Below, piece after piece: positions 39,246-47,147 of a stretch of 64,000 nucleotides of DNA (its first letter is position 1; the number at the start of each line of letters is the position of its first letter). Source of the DNA: Listeria kieliensis (GTDB taxonomy: Bacteria; Bacillota; Bacilli; Lactobacillales; Listeriaceae). Location of the stretch: positions 992,001 to 1,056,000 of the forward strand of contig NZ_LARY01000001.1 of NCBI RefSeq assembly GCF_003369925.1. The letters are read 5' to 3'. A model generated the notes under the pieces. It was not told where the DNA came from, made no database searches, and saw only the letters and a list, made by a program, of their open reading frames with translations. Made by a program: the position numbers and the translations under genes.

Positions 39246-40529
39246 TTATTCAGGAATAAGCTGGAAAGTTGTGATTTGCTCTTCATTTGCAAGCGAACGA
39301 ATAAATGCTTCAATATCTTGAACGGTAATTGATTCAATCGCTTTTGGAAGATCGAATAAAGAAGCTTCTTCTAGTATATACTGACTAAACTGGTTTGCGA
39401 TAAACTCAGGTGAGTTTAACGCACGCAAAAATTGTCCAGTTTTTTTCCGTTTAACTAGTTCAAGACTTTCTGCTGAAATCCCCTTTTCCGCAGCTTCAAA
39501 CCAAGCTTCACGAATTCGCTCCGCCTGCTCATCAGGATTTGTCGCATCCCCGCCGATCAAAACGAACGAAAAGCTATCCGAAAGTGTATAATCATAACCA
39601 AATGTGTCATCAATAACCCCTTCATTATAAAGCTTTAAATAGTTTTCGGAAGTGGTTCCAAACAAAAGTTCAAGCGCTAAATCTGCCACCATTTCGTGTT
39701 TTACCGCTTCAAAGCCTCGTAACAAACCAATGTCTTCTTTCATCCCCACTAAATTTTTAGCAATTTGAACAGGAAAAGCTAATTTTTTTTCTTTATAAGC
39801 GACTTCACGTGGTTCATCAGGAAAAGCACGTTCAATTCCAGCTTCCTTTTCAAAATGCTTGGCCGCTTGATTTTCACGAATCACTTCCATCATTTCACGT
39901 GGTTCCAGTTGCCCTACAACAAAAAGCACCATGTTGCTTGGATGATAAAACGTGTTGTAACACAAATAAAGTAGATCTTTATTAATTTCCGCAATGGATT
40001 CAACGGTTCCGGCAATATCAATTTTCACCGGATGATTTTGATACATATTTTCAATTGCACCAAAATAAACTCGGAAATCAGCATCATCGTCATACATCCG
40101 AATTTCTTGACCAATAATTCCTTTTTCCTTCTCGACAGTTTCCTCCGTAAAATATGGCTGTTGAACAAAATCAAGCAGCGTTTTCAAATTCTCCGTCACA
40201 TATGAAGTACTTGAAAAAAGATAGGCTGTCCTTGTAAATGATGTAAAGGCATTTGTAAAAGCACCCTTCTCACCAAATTTAAAAAAGACATCGCCATCTT
40301 CTTTTTCAAACATTTTATGTTCCAAAAAATGCGCGATTCCGTCTGGGACATGCGTTAATTGTTCTTCACCGATTGGCACAAAAGCATTGTCAACCGAGCC
40401 ATAATTGGTCGTGAAAACCGCGTAAGTTTTGTTATAGTCCTTTTTAGGAAGTAAGAAAACACGCAAGCCGTTTTCAAGCGTTTCACTATAAACCGTTTCC
40501 TCTACATTATCAAAGCGCGTTTCATTCAT
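39246..40529 (-). CDS. M16-family zinc peptidase (YmfH-like, active subunit)
   Basis: 427 residues, two M16 half-domains. Inverted zinc motif H-x-x-E-H is present (AHFLEHKMFE, about 67-76), with the downstream Glu in VEKEKGIIGQEI. Pairs with the upstream YmfF-like protein, which lacks the motif, so a heterodimeric M16B-type peptidase is likely. Substrate unknown; related operons process secreted peptides. ATG overlaps the end of the ymfF-like gene by 8 bp, so they are coupled. Confidence 0.93.
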   Translation of the reverse strand: MNETRFDNVEETVYSETLENGLRVFLLPKKDYNKTYAVFTTNYGSVDNAFVPIGEEQLTHVPDGIAHFLEHKMFEKEDGDVFFKFGEKGAFTNAFTSFTRTAYLFSSTSYVTENLKTLLDFVQQPYFTEETVEKEKGIIGQEIRMYDDDADFRVYFGAIENMYQNHPVKIDIAGTVESIAEINKDLLYLCYNTFYHPSNMVLFVVGQLEPREMMEVIRENQAAKHFEKEAGIERAFPDEPREVAYKEKKLAFPVQIAKNLVGMKEDIGLLRGFEAVKHEMVADLALELLFGTTSENYLKLYNEGVIDDTFGYDYTLSDSFSFVLIGGDATNPDEQAERIREAWFEAAEKGISAESLELVKRKKTGQFLRALNSPEFIANQFSQYILEEASLFDLPKAIESITVQDIEAFIRSLANEEQITTFQLIPE

Positions 40530-41793
40530 CCCCTGTTACCTCCTTACTCAAGAAATATAGCGTGTTCATTTCAAAAAATTGAGCAGCTTCTGTAACCTCA
40601 TCTTTACTTACTTGCTTGATTTTTCGAATCCAGTTTTCAAGACTTAAATCAGCTTCTTTTAGCAAATTATTATAAGTTAATTCGATAAGACCTTGGGCGC
40701 TGTCATTTGCTTCTAGAAGTTGGTTGATATACATTTTTTTCGTTTGTTCAAGTTCATCTTCAGTAAAATCCCCTTGCTTCATTGCTTTCACTTGTTCTTC
40801 AATAATCGCACGAGCTTGTTTATAGTTTTTTTCGTCAATCCCAGCCGAAATCAACATAAAACCCTTAAACGAATCAATTCGACTAGACGCATAATAGGCA
40901 AGGCTAGCTTTTTCACGAACATTTATAAAGATTTTAGAGTTTGAAAAGCCTCCCAGTAGCCCATTTGCTAATTGCAAAGGAACAAAATTGGAATCCCCAA
41001 AATAAACGCCCGTATGGTAGCCAAGTGCCAATTTTCCTTGATTAATCGGTTGAGTTTCAAAAACCTCATGCATTTCAGTTTGAGTAGTCTCACGTTCGTT
41101 CTTGCTTGCCGCTTCTTCTCTTTTCGAAAATGGCAGAGCTTCCACTTGCGGGATAAGCTCATCACGCGTGATATCTCCACAAACGAGCAAATCGATTTGG
41201 TCTTCTTTTAAAAAGCGTTGATAGTAGTGATAGAGTTCACTCGCACTGATCGCATCAACGTCTTCAAGCACCCCAGAAGCAGGATATTTAAAAACATCAT
41301 CTGCAAACATTTCTTCAATCAAGCGTTTATTTGCGTAACGAATTTTATCATCAAAGACTGATTCAAGGCGACTTTTCAAATTGATTTTCTCACGTTCAAG
41401 TGTTGCTTCATGAAACGACGCATCTGCAGCGTTAGGAAAGAAAAATACTTGTTGTATAAATTGAAAAGCCTCCTTCAAAAGCTTTTCTCCGTCCTTCACA
41501 AGTTTACCATTTACAAGGTCAAAGACTGCAGTAAGAATGTGCTCATTACCCTTTTTCTCAACCGTTGTATAAAAATTGGCGCCATATAAATAAGCAAGAC
41601 GTCGTCTAAATTCTGTTTGTGTTTTATACATTTCATTATTAGTTTCAAACAACATCGAAAGAAGCGCGCGTTTTGTTATCGTTTCCCGCTCAAGCGGCGC
41701 ACGAAATTTAAATACAATTTTGCTCGACTTAAACTTCTTGGTTTCAAGAAGCGTCAAGCGAACAGCTCCGACTTTTTCTTCATAAGTTTGCAT
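40522..41793 (-). CDS. M16-family peptidase-like protein (YmfF-like, non-catalytic partner)
   Basis: 423 residues with M16 fold features, but the zinc motif is missing: the equivalent helix reads RALLSMLFETNNEMY with no HxxEH. C-terminal half has LANGLLGGFSNSKIFINVREK typical of M16. It likely supplies substrate-binding residues to the active partner encoded next. ATG at 41793 (QTYEEKVG), GAGGAG upstream; a TTG just before is less likely. Heads the ymfF-ymfH-ymfI-rodZ transcript, with a clear SigA promoter. Confidence 0.92.
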   Translation of the reverse strand: MQTYEEKVGAVRLTLLETKKFKSSKIVFKFRAPLERETITKRALLSMLFETNNEMYKTQTEFRRRLAYLYGANFYTTVEKKGNEHILTAVFDLVNGKLVKDGEKLLKEAFQFIQQVFFFPNAADASFHEATLEREKINLKSRLESVFDDKIRYANKRLIEEMFADDVFKYPASGVLEDVDAISASELYHYYQRFLKEDQIDLLVCGDITRDELIPQVEALPFSKREEAASKNERETTQTEMHEVFETQPINQGKLALGYHTGVYFGDSNFVPLQLANGLLGGFSNSKIFINVREKASLAYYASSRIDSFKGFMLISAGIDEKNYKQARAIIEEQVKAMKQGDFTEDELEQTKKMYINQLLEANDSAQGLIELTYNNLLKEADLSLENWIRKIKQVSKDEVTEAAQFFEMNTLYFLSKEVTGDE

Positions 41794-41823
41794 CAATCAA
41801 GCTCCTCTCGTTTTCTCCATTCT

Positions 41824-41852
41824 ATTGTAGCTTAATGCTGCTACAAGTACAA
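41824..41852 (-). promoter_or_regulatory. SigA-type promoter for the ymfF-ymfH-ymfI cluster
   Basis: Minus strand: -35 TTGTAC (41852-41847), 17-bp spacer, -10 TACAAT (41829-41824). Confidence 0.8.
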
Positions 41853-41879
41853 TCATAATGCCGTATGAGCTTGCTCAAT

Positions 41880-41915
41880 AAAAAAGCCTTCCACCGAGTT
41901 TTCTCAGCGGAAGAC
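41880..41915 (-). terminator. Terminator after the nucleoside ABC transporter genes
   Basis: Stem CTTCCGCTGAG/CTCGGTGGAAG (one wobble), loop AAAA, then TTTTTT on the minus strand. Confidence 0.88.
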
Positions 41916-41922
41916 CAAAATT

Positions 41923-42879
41923 TTATTTGCCTTTAATGTAATTGACACCGTCAGCTTTCGGCGCCTCAGATTTCCCGATGAAACCAACGAGTGCTAAGAT
42001 CGTCAGCACATAAGGAGCAATCTGCAAGTAAATATCTGGAATTTCTTTAAAGAACGGAAGTGAACCGCCTGTAATAGCAAGACACTGTGCAAAGCCGAAG
42101 AAAATCGCAGCTCCCATTGCACCAAGTGGATTCCACTTCCCAAAGATCATCGCGGCAAGCGCCATATAACCTTGTCCAGAAATGGTTGCATGACCAAAAT
42201 CTAGCGTAAAGGATTGTGCATAAACAGCACCACCAAGCGCACCAAGAATCCCTGAAATGATTACGCCTTGATAACGCATGAATTTCACTTTGATCCCCAT
42301 TGTGTCAGCCGCAAGTGGATGCTCACCCACTGAACGAAGACGTAATCCAAAGCGTGTTTTATAAATAATAAACCAAGAAAGAATCGCAAAAGCAATGGCT
42401 ACGTAGCTCATCACTGGAATGTTTCGGAAGAATATATCACCAATCACCGGGATATCTTTCAAAACAGGAATATCTGGCTTACCGAAGTAATGAGAAATTT
42501 GATCGGTTTGTCCTTTATCATAAATAACTTTGACAAGGAAAAGTGCCAGTCCAGTAGCGAGGAAGTTAATTGCTACCCCAGAAATAACATGATCTGCCCG
42601 GAAATTGATAGTTGCAACGGCATGTACAAGCGAAAATAATCCGCCGACGATCATCGCGGCAATTAAAGAAATCCATGGCGTTAAAGCACCAAACACATGA
42701 TCGAAAGTTAAGTTGAAGACGATCGCAGAAAAGGCCCCCATCACCATCATACCTTCGAGACCAATGTTAACAATCCCACCTCGTTCGGAATAAACACCAC
42801 CGAGCGCAGTAAAGATAAGCGGACCGGCCATTAATAATGTACTAGAAACAAGTGTCGCAATGATTGCTGTCACTGTCAT
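41923..42879 (-). CDS. Nucleoside-type ABC transporter permease 2 (NupQ-like)
   Basis: 318 residues, BPD_transp_2 family with about 8-9 membrane helices. Motif GGVYSERGGIVNIGLEGMM (about 28-46) and GLRLRSVGEHPLAADTMGI mid-protein are typical of BMP-associated permeases. Overlaps the preceding permease gene by 4 bp. Forms the membrane channel with its partner for uptake of guanosine or other nucleosides; exact substrate is not visible. Confidence 0.93.
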   Translation of the reverse strand: MTVTAIIATLVSSTLLMAGPLIFTALGGVYSERGGIVNIGLEGMMVMGAFSAIVFNLTFDHVFGALTPWISLIAAMIVGGLFSLVHAVATINFRADHVISGVAINFLATGLALFLVKVIYDKGQTDQISHYFGKPDIPVLKDIPVIGDIFFRNIPVMSYVAIAFAILSWFIIYKTRFGLRLRSVGEHPLAADTMGIKVKFMRYQGVIISGILGALGGAVYAQSFTLDFGHATISGQGYMALAAMIFGKWNPLGAMGAAIFFGFAQCLAITGGSLPFFKEIPDIYLQIAPYVLTILALVGFIGKSEAPKADGVNYIKGK

Positions 42880-43937
42880 TCTGCCTTCGCTCCCTTCTTA
42901 AATTTCGACATCGCCCAGCGAATAATATAGCTCGAAGCTACGAAGAAAATAATCAAAGCGATAATCACATTTACAAGTTCATTTGGCACTCCAGCAACTG
43001 CTGGCATATTGAGCGCGCCAATTTTCAAAGCACCAAATAAAAGTGCCGAGAAGATGATTCCAATTGGCGAGCTTCCTCCAAGAAGCGCAACCGCAATCCC
43101 GTCAAAACCGATCCCAGGTGAAGCACTTAATACGTAAGCATTGCCATATGTACCTAGCCCTTCCATTACCCCACCAAGGCCAGATAATGCACCGGCAAGA
43201 ACCATAGAAAGAACAATTGTTTTCTTAACACTCATTCCGGCATATTTTGAAGCATTTTCATTAAATCCAACCGCTTCAATTTCATAGCCAAATGTGGTTT
43301 TATTGAGTACAAGCCAGATGATAATAGCAAACCCAAGTGCAATCAATATTCCCCAATGAAGGGTTGAATATTGTGTCATATTTTGTAAAAAGACGGATTG
43401 AAGTGAAGCACTTTCGGAAATTGTTTTCGTTTTATCTAAGCCATCTGTCAGCATATTTTGTACAACGTAGTTAAAAATATAAAGCGCCGTATAGTTGAGC
43501 ATAATTGTGACAATAACTTCATTTACACGCAGTGTTGCTTTTAAAATACCAGGGATGAATGCCCAGAATGCCCCAAAAGCCATTCCTACAAGAACAGCCA
43601 GTGGCAAATGAATCCACTTGGAAAGCCCGTCAAATTGAAGCGCCACAATAATAGACCCAAGCCACCCCATGAGTAGCTGCCCTTCAGCTCCGATATTAAA
43701 TAGTCCTGCCTTAAACGCAACCGCAACAGAAAGTCCGACTAGAATATAAGGTGTTGATTGGCGAATCGTTTCCCCAATATAATAAGGCTGCCCAATCACA
43801 CCATTGATAAGCGCTGAATAGCCAGCAATCGGATCATAACCAAAAATCAGCATGATCACAGCACCACAAATGAGCCCTAAAAGTACAGCCGTAACCGGAA
43901 TAACCAACGCATTCAAGATACTTTTTACTTTACTCAT
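42876..43937 (-). CDS. Nucleoside-type ABC transporter permease 1 (NupP-like)
   Basis: 353 residues, BPD_transp_2 family, about 9-10 helices; FKAGLFNIGAEGQLLMG (about 75-91) is the coupling signature, with FGYEIEAVGFNENASKYAGM later. Overlaps both neighbouring genes by a few bases, so ATPase, permease 1 and permease 2 are tightly coupled. Confidence 0.93.
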   Translation of the reverse strand: MSKVKSILNALVIPVTAVLLGLICGAVIMLIFGYDPIAGYSALINGVIGQPYYIGETIRQSTPYILVGLSVAVAFKAGLFNIGAEGQLLMGWLGSIIVALQFDGLSKWIHLPLAVLVGMAFGAFWAFIPGILKATLRVNEVIVTIMLNYTALYIFNYVVQNMLTDGLDKTKTISESASLQSVFLQNMTQYSTLHWGILIALGFAIIIWLVLNKTTFGYEIEAVGFNENASKYAGMSVKKTIVLSMVLAGALSGLGGVMEGLGTYGNAYVLSASPGIGFDGIAVALLGGSSPIGIIFSALLFGALKIGALNMPAVAGVPNELVNVIIALIIFFVASSYIIRWAMSKFKKGAKAE

Positions 43938-45471
43938 GCACCTTTTCCTCCGTTTCCGCCTGCTCTTTTCTCGATCCAGCCATCAAAAGCCCAAGCTCTT
44001 GCTCAGTAGTCTCTTCTGGTTTCACGATTGCGACAATTTTACCTTCATAAATTACGGCGATTCGGTCACTTACATTCATGATTTCATCAAGTTCAAACGA
44101 CATCAGTAGTACCGCTTTTCCCCGATCACGTTGTTCAATCAAACGTCTATGAATAAATTCAATTGCTCCAACATCAAGGCCACGAGTAGGTTGAGCAGCA
44201 ATTAAGAAATCTGGATCGCGACTAACTTCTCGCGCAATAATAGCTTTTTGTTGGTTCCCACCCGAAAGTGCTTTTGCAGGAACATACTCGCTGCTTGTTC
44301 GAACGTCGAACTCCTCGATTAGTTCCCTCGCAAATTCATACATCGCCTTATGATTTAAAAAGCCTTTGCTCGAAATTGGTTTCTTATAGTAGGTTTGTAA
44401 GGCAATATTTTCGCCAACTGTCATTTCAAGCACAAGTCCGTGTTTATGACGATCTTCAGGAATATGTCCAAGACCGGCTTCAGTAATTTTACGCGGCTTT
44501 TTATTTTCAATGGATTCCCCGTTTAGACGAATCGTACCATTTGTGACTTTTGTCAGTCCGCTGATCGCTTGAATCAATTCACTTTGTCCATTCCCATCAA
44601 CTCCAGCAATGCCGACAATTTCTCCGGCACGAACCGTTAAGTTTAATCCGCGAACACTTTCTACTCCGCGACTTTCCTTCACAATTAAGTCTTTTATTTC
44701 AAGTACATTTTTCCCTGGATTAGCCGGCTTCTTTTCAGTTGTAAAAACGACTTCACGACCGACCATCATATTTGCAAGTTCTTGTGGATTCGTTTCAGAA
44801 ACATTGACTGTTCCCATCCCTTTACCTCGACGAATAACCGTTACTCGGTCACAAACATCCATAATTTCTTTTAATTTGTGCGTAATCAAAATGATGGATT
44901 TACCTTCTTTAATAAGCGCCCGCATAATTTGAATTAATTCATTAATTTCTTGCGGCGTCAAAACCGCAGTAGGTTCATCAAAAATCAAGATATCCGCACC
45001 GCGATAAAGTGTTTTCAGAATTTCGACACGCTGTTGCATGCCAATTGAAATATCTCGTATCACTGCATTTGGATCAACTCGAAGCCCATAACGATCAGAA
45101 ATCTCTTGAATTTCTTCGATCGCTTTTTTCTTTTCAATCACTCCAAGTTTATTAGGCTCTTTACCTAAGATGATATTTTCCGCAACCGTAAACTTGTCTA
45201 CAAGCATAAAATGTTGGTGCACCATGCCGATTCCAAGTTCATTTGCTTTGTTCGGGTTGTTGATCACTTCTTTTTGACCACGAACGCGGATTTCACCACC
45301 ATCGGGCTCGTAAAGACCAAAAAGAACATTCATCAGCGTCGACTTTCCAGCTCCGTTTTCACCTAGCAAAGCATGGATTTCTCCCTGCTTCAACTGTAAG
45401 GTAATGTTATCGTTAGCTACAAAACCAGAAAATTCTTTCCTGATCCCTAACATTTCAATAACATAATCCAC
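43930..45471 (-). CDS. Nucleoside-type ABC transporter ATPase, tandem domains (NupO-like)
   Basis: Cytoplasmic energiser, 513 residues with two ABC cassettes. First: Walker A GENGAGKSTLMNV, signature ISIGMQQRVEI, Walker B LIFDEPTAVLTP. Second is degenerate as usual for sugar/nucleoside types: GVDGNGQSELI in place of GxxGxGKS, LSGGNQQKAIIAREV signature, FLIAAQPTRGLDVGA. The frame goes to 45528, but GTG at 45471 (DYVIEMLGIRKEF) with GGGAG seven bases upstream is the proper start. Confidence 0.94.
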   Translation of the reverse strand: MDYVIEMLGIRKEFSGFVANDNITLQLKQGEIHALLGENGAGKSTLMNVLFGLYEPDGGEIRVRGQKEVINNPNKANELGIGMVHQHFMLVDKFTVAENIILGKEPNKLGVIEKKKAIEEIQEISDRYGLRVDPNAVIRDISIGMQQRVEILKTLYRGADILIFDEPTAVLTPQEINELIQIMRALIKEGKSIILITHKLKEIMDVCDRVTVIRRGKGMGTVNVSETNPQELANMMVGREVVFTTEKKPANPGKNVLEIKDLIVKESRGVESVRGLNLTVRAGEIVGIAGVDGNGQSELIQAISGLTKVTNGTIRLNGESIENKKPRKITEAGLGHIPEDRHKHGLVLEMTVGENIALQTYYKKPISSKGFLNHKAMYEFARELIEEFDVRTSSEYVPAKALSGGNQQKAIIAREVSRDPDFLIAAQPTRGLDVGAIEFIHRRLIEQRDRGKAVLLMSFELDEIMNVSDRIAVIYEGKIVAIVKPEETTEQELGLLMAGSRKEQAETEEKVHE

Positions 45472-45829
45472 ATTCTCACTCCCTTTGTCGCTTTTATTAC
45501 AGAAAAACGGCTCGACATCATTTCTCACGAAAAATGTGGCCTCTCCAGATTTTTCCTCGAAGTGGGTAAACCTGTTTTTTATCTGTTTAATGGGTCAGTT
45601 TGTAAGCAACAGTTTTAAAGCTTTTTAGAAATTTATTTTCTGCTTCCAAATCGCTAAAAAAGATGTCACTTTATTTTATTTCTATTTGCCGTTCATTGCA
45701 ATCTTAATTTAGAAAAAAATAAAAAATAGCTAAAAAACTTCCTAGTAAAAGGGTTTACTAATTATAGTAAGCGGTTTCAATATTTTTTGAAAGAGAGCCG
45801 GCAAAAAGCCGGCTCAAAAAACAGAATCA
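45472..45829 (-). promoter_or_regulatory. Gap between BMP lipoprotein gene and ABC ATPase gene
   Basis: 358 bp, very AT-rich, no ORF. It holds a hairpin after the lipoprotein gene (45795-45815), a cre-like site on the minus strand (TTGAAACCGCTTACT, 45780-45766) and an adjacent TATAAT (45766-45761) that could start a separate ABC transcript with a leader of about 280 nt. The rest shows nothing I can name. Confidence 0.5.
45795..45815 (-). terminator. GC-rich hairpin after the BMP lipoprotein gene
   Basis: Perfect 8-bp stem GAGCCGGC/GCCGGCTC with a TTTTT loop (minus strand); the following tract is TCTCTTTC, so termination may be partial. This would give more lipoprotein than ABC mRNA. Confidence 0.7.
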
Positions 45830-46891
45830 TTAAGGTTTTTCTTGAACTTTAATGTCTCCGTCTACAATTTTTTGTTTATACTCATCAACTTTTTTAAGAA
45901 CATCTTTTGAAATATTATCTTGATGTGAAGATAACCCTACAGCATCTTTATCAAGACCATATTCGATTTTTTCTCCCCCAGGGAAGTCGCCTTTTTTAGC
46001 ACGTTTAGAAAGATCATTTACCGCAATATCAACGCGTTTAATTTCAGAAGTAAGCGTAACATTGTAATCTTTGCCATCATTAGCTGTTACTTTTCCTTCA
46101 TCCCACTGATCGCGGTCAACACCGATTACCCAAACTGCACGGCTTGGATCTTTTTTCTTCAAGTTTTTCGCTTCCGCGAATACACCATTTCCAGTGCCAC
46201 CAGCAGCATGGAAGATCACATCTACACCACTTGAATACATAGTTGACGCAATTTGTTGTCCTTTATCAGCCTTAGCAAAATCATTGGCATATTGAACATC
46301 AATTTTCGCATCAGGATTTACAGCTTTAACACCTTCAACAAATCCAGCTTCAAAGCGGTCAATAACTGCGCCTTTTACGCCACCAACAAAGCCAACTTTA
46401 TTCGTCTTTGTTGTGAGTCCAGCAACAACACCAACAAGGAATGAACCATCATTGTCTTTAAAGCCAATGCTTGCTACGTTTTTGCGATCGTCAATCACAT
46501 CATCTACAATAGCAAAGTGATTATCTGGATTTTGCTTAGAAACCGTTTCTAGCGCTTCTTTTAACTTATAGCCAATCCCAAAAATCAAGTCATAGTTTGA
46601 ACGAACAGCAGTGTTCAAATTAGTTTTGTAGTCTGCTTCAGAAGCTGACTGCAAATAATTGTAACCATCTTGCCCTTTTTTCATGTCGTTCGCTTTACCA
46701 AATTCTTTAAGTCCTTCCCAAGCTGATTGGTTAAACGAGCGGTCATCTACTCCGCCAGTATCAGTAACCATCGCTACAGTGAAGTCCTTGTCACTACCCT
46801 TACTTCCAGAACCCTTCGAACCACATGCGCCAAGAACGAGTGCAGAAGCAAGAATCAGTGTGAGTGCCAAAGCAAATGTACGCTTTTTCAC
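45830..46891 (-). CDS. tcsA: BMP-family nucleoside-binding lipoprotein (TcsA-like)
   Basis: Membrane-anchored substrate-binding protein of the adjacent ABC importer; 353 residues. Lipoprotein signal LVLGACGSKG with lipidated Cys23. BMP fold motifs: VTDTGGVDDRSFNQSAWEGL (about 43-62), ADVIFHAAGGTGNGVF-like segment (VDVIFHAAGGTGNGVFAEA), VIGVDRDQWDEG. The L. monocytogenes orthologue is known as TcsA, a CD4 T-cell-stimulating antigen. GTG start at 46891 with GGAGGGG seven bases upstream. Strong hairpin after the gene; possibly structured leader before it. Confidence 0.93.
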   Translation of the reverse strand: MKKRTFALALTLILASALVLGACGSKGSGSKGSDKDFTVAMVTDTGGVDDRSFNQSAWEGLKEFGKANDMKKGQDGYNYLQSASEADYKTNLNTAVRSNYDLIFGIGYKLKEALETVSKQNPDNHFAIVDDVIDDRKNVASIGFKDNDGSFLVGVVAGLTTKTNKVGFVGGVKGAVIDRFEAGFVEGVKAVNPDAKIDVQYANDFAKADKGQQIASTMYSSGVDVIFHAAGGTGNGVFAEAKNLKKKDPSRAVWVIGVDRDQWDEGKVTANDGKDYNVTLTSEIKRVDIAVNDLSKRAKKGDFPGGEKIEYGLDKDAVGLSSHQDNISKDVLKKVDEYKQKIVDGDIKVQEKP

Positions 46892-46932
46892 TTGTAAACC
46901 CCTCCCAAGAGATAAATTGTGTGCTAGATTTA

Positions 46933-47012
46933 ACGGTTTACCACGAACATTTTCTCCAATGACAATATGTATATTCAGTTTGATATTGGAAGAAAACTTT
47001 CCTTGAAACCGT
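46933..47012 (-). promoter_or_regulatory. Possible structured leader of the BMP lipoprotein mRNA
   Basis: On the minus strand ACGGTTT (47012-47006) can pair with AAACCGT (46939-46933), enclosing TCCAAT/ATTGGA and CAATAT/ATATTG arms (46990-46985 with 46960-46955; 46988-46983 with 46968-46963). A TATATT (47035-47030) upstream could be the -10. Does not match the purine riboswitch consensus. Helices are short and AT-rich, so this is tentative. Confidence 0.3.
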
Positions 47013-47111
47013 ATTCTCCAACTCTCTTTAATATACCATGTTCTCTCCTAGAAATAAATTCATAATTTTGCTTTTCTCAATGCAAGTTAATTCAGAAAAT
47101 TATTCACTTTG

Positions 47112-47147
47112 AAAAAGCACGCCTCTCTAAGAAAGGCGTGCTTTTTT
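47112..47147 (-). terminator. Terminator at the end of ftsK
   Basis: AAAGCACGCCT/AGGCGTGCTTT stem with T-rich tail on the minus strand, overlapping the stop codon. Confidence 0.9.

Noticed and set aside
43930-45471. Broken second ATPase cassette in the nucleoside ABC protein
   Set aside because: The missing Lys in the second Walker A (GVDGNGQSEL) is normal for the BMP/sugar-type tandem ATPases.
45737-45761. dif-like sequence (ACTTCCTAG then GTTTACT)
   Set aside because: Only the XerC-like arm resembles the Firmicutes dif site; the centre and XerD arm do not fit in sequence or spacing.
46892-47035. Purine riboswitch before the nucleoside lipoprotein
   Set aside because: The conserved purine-aptamer loops and junction residues are not present; kept only as an unspecified structured leader.
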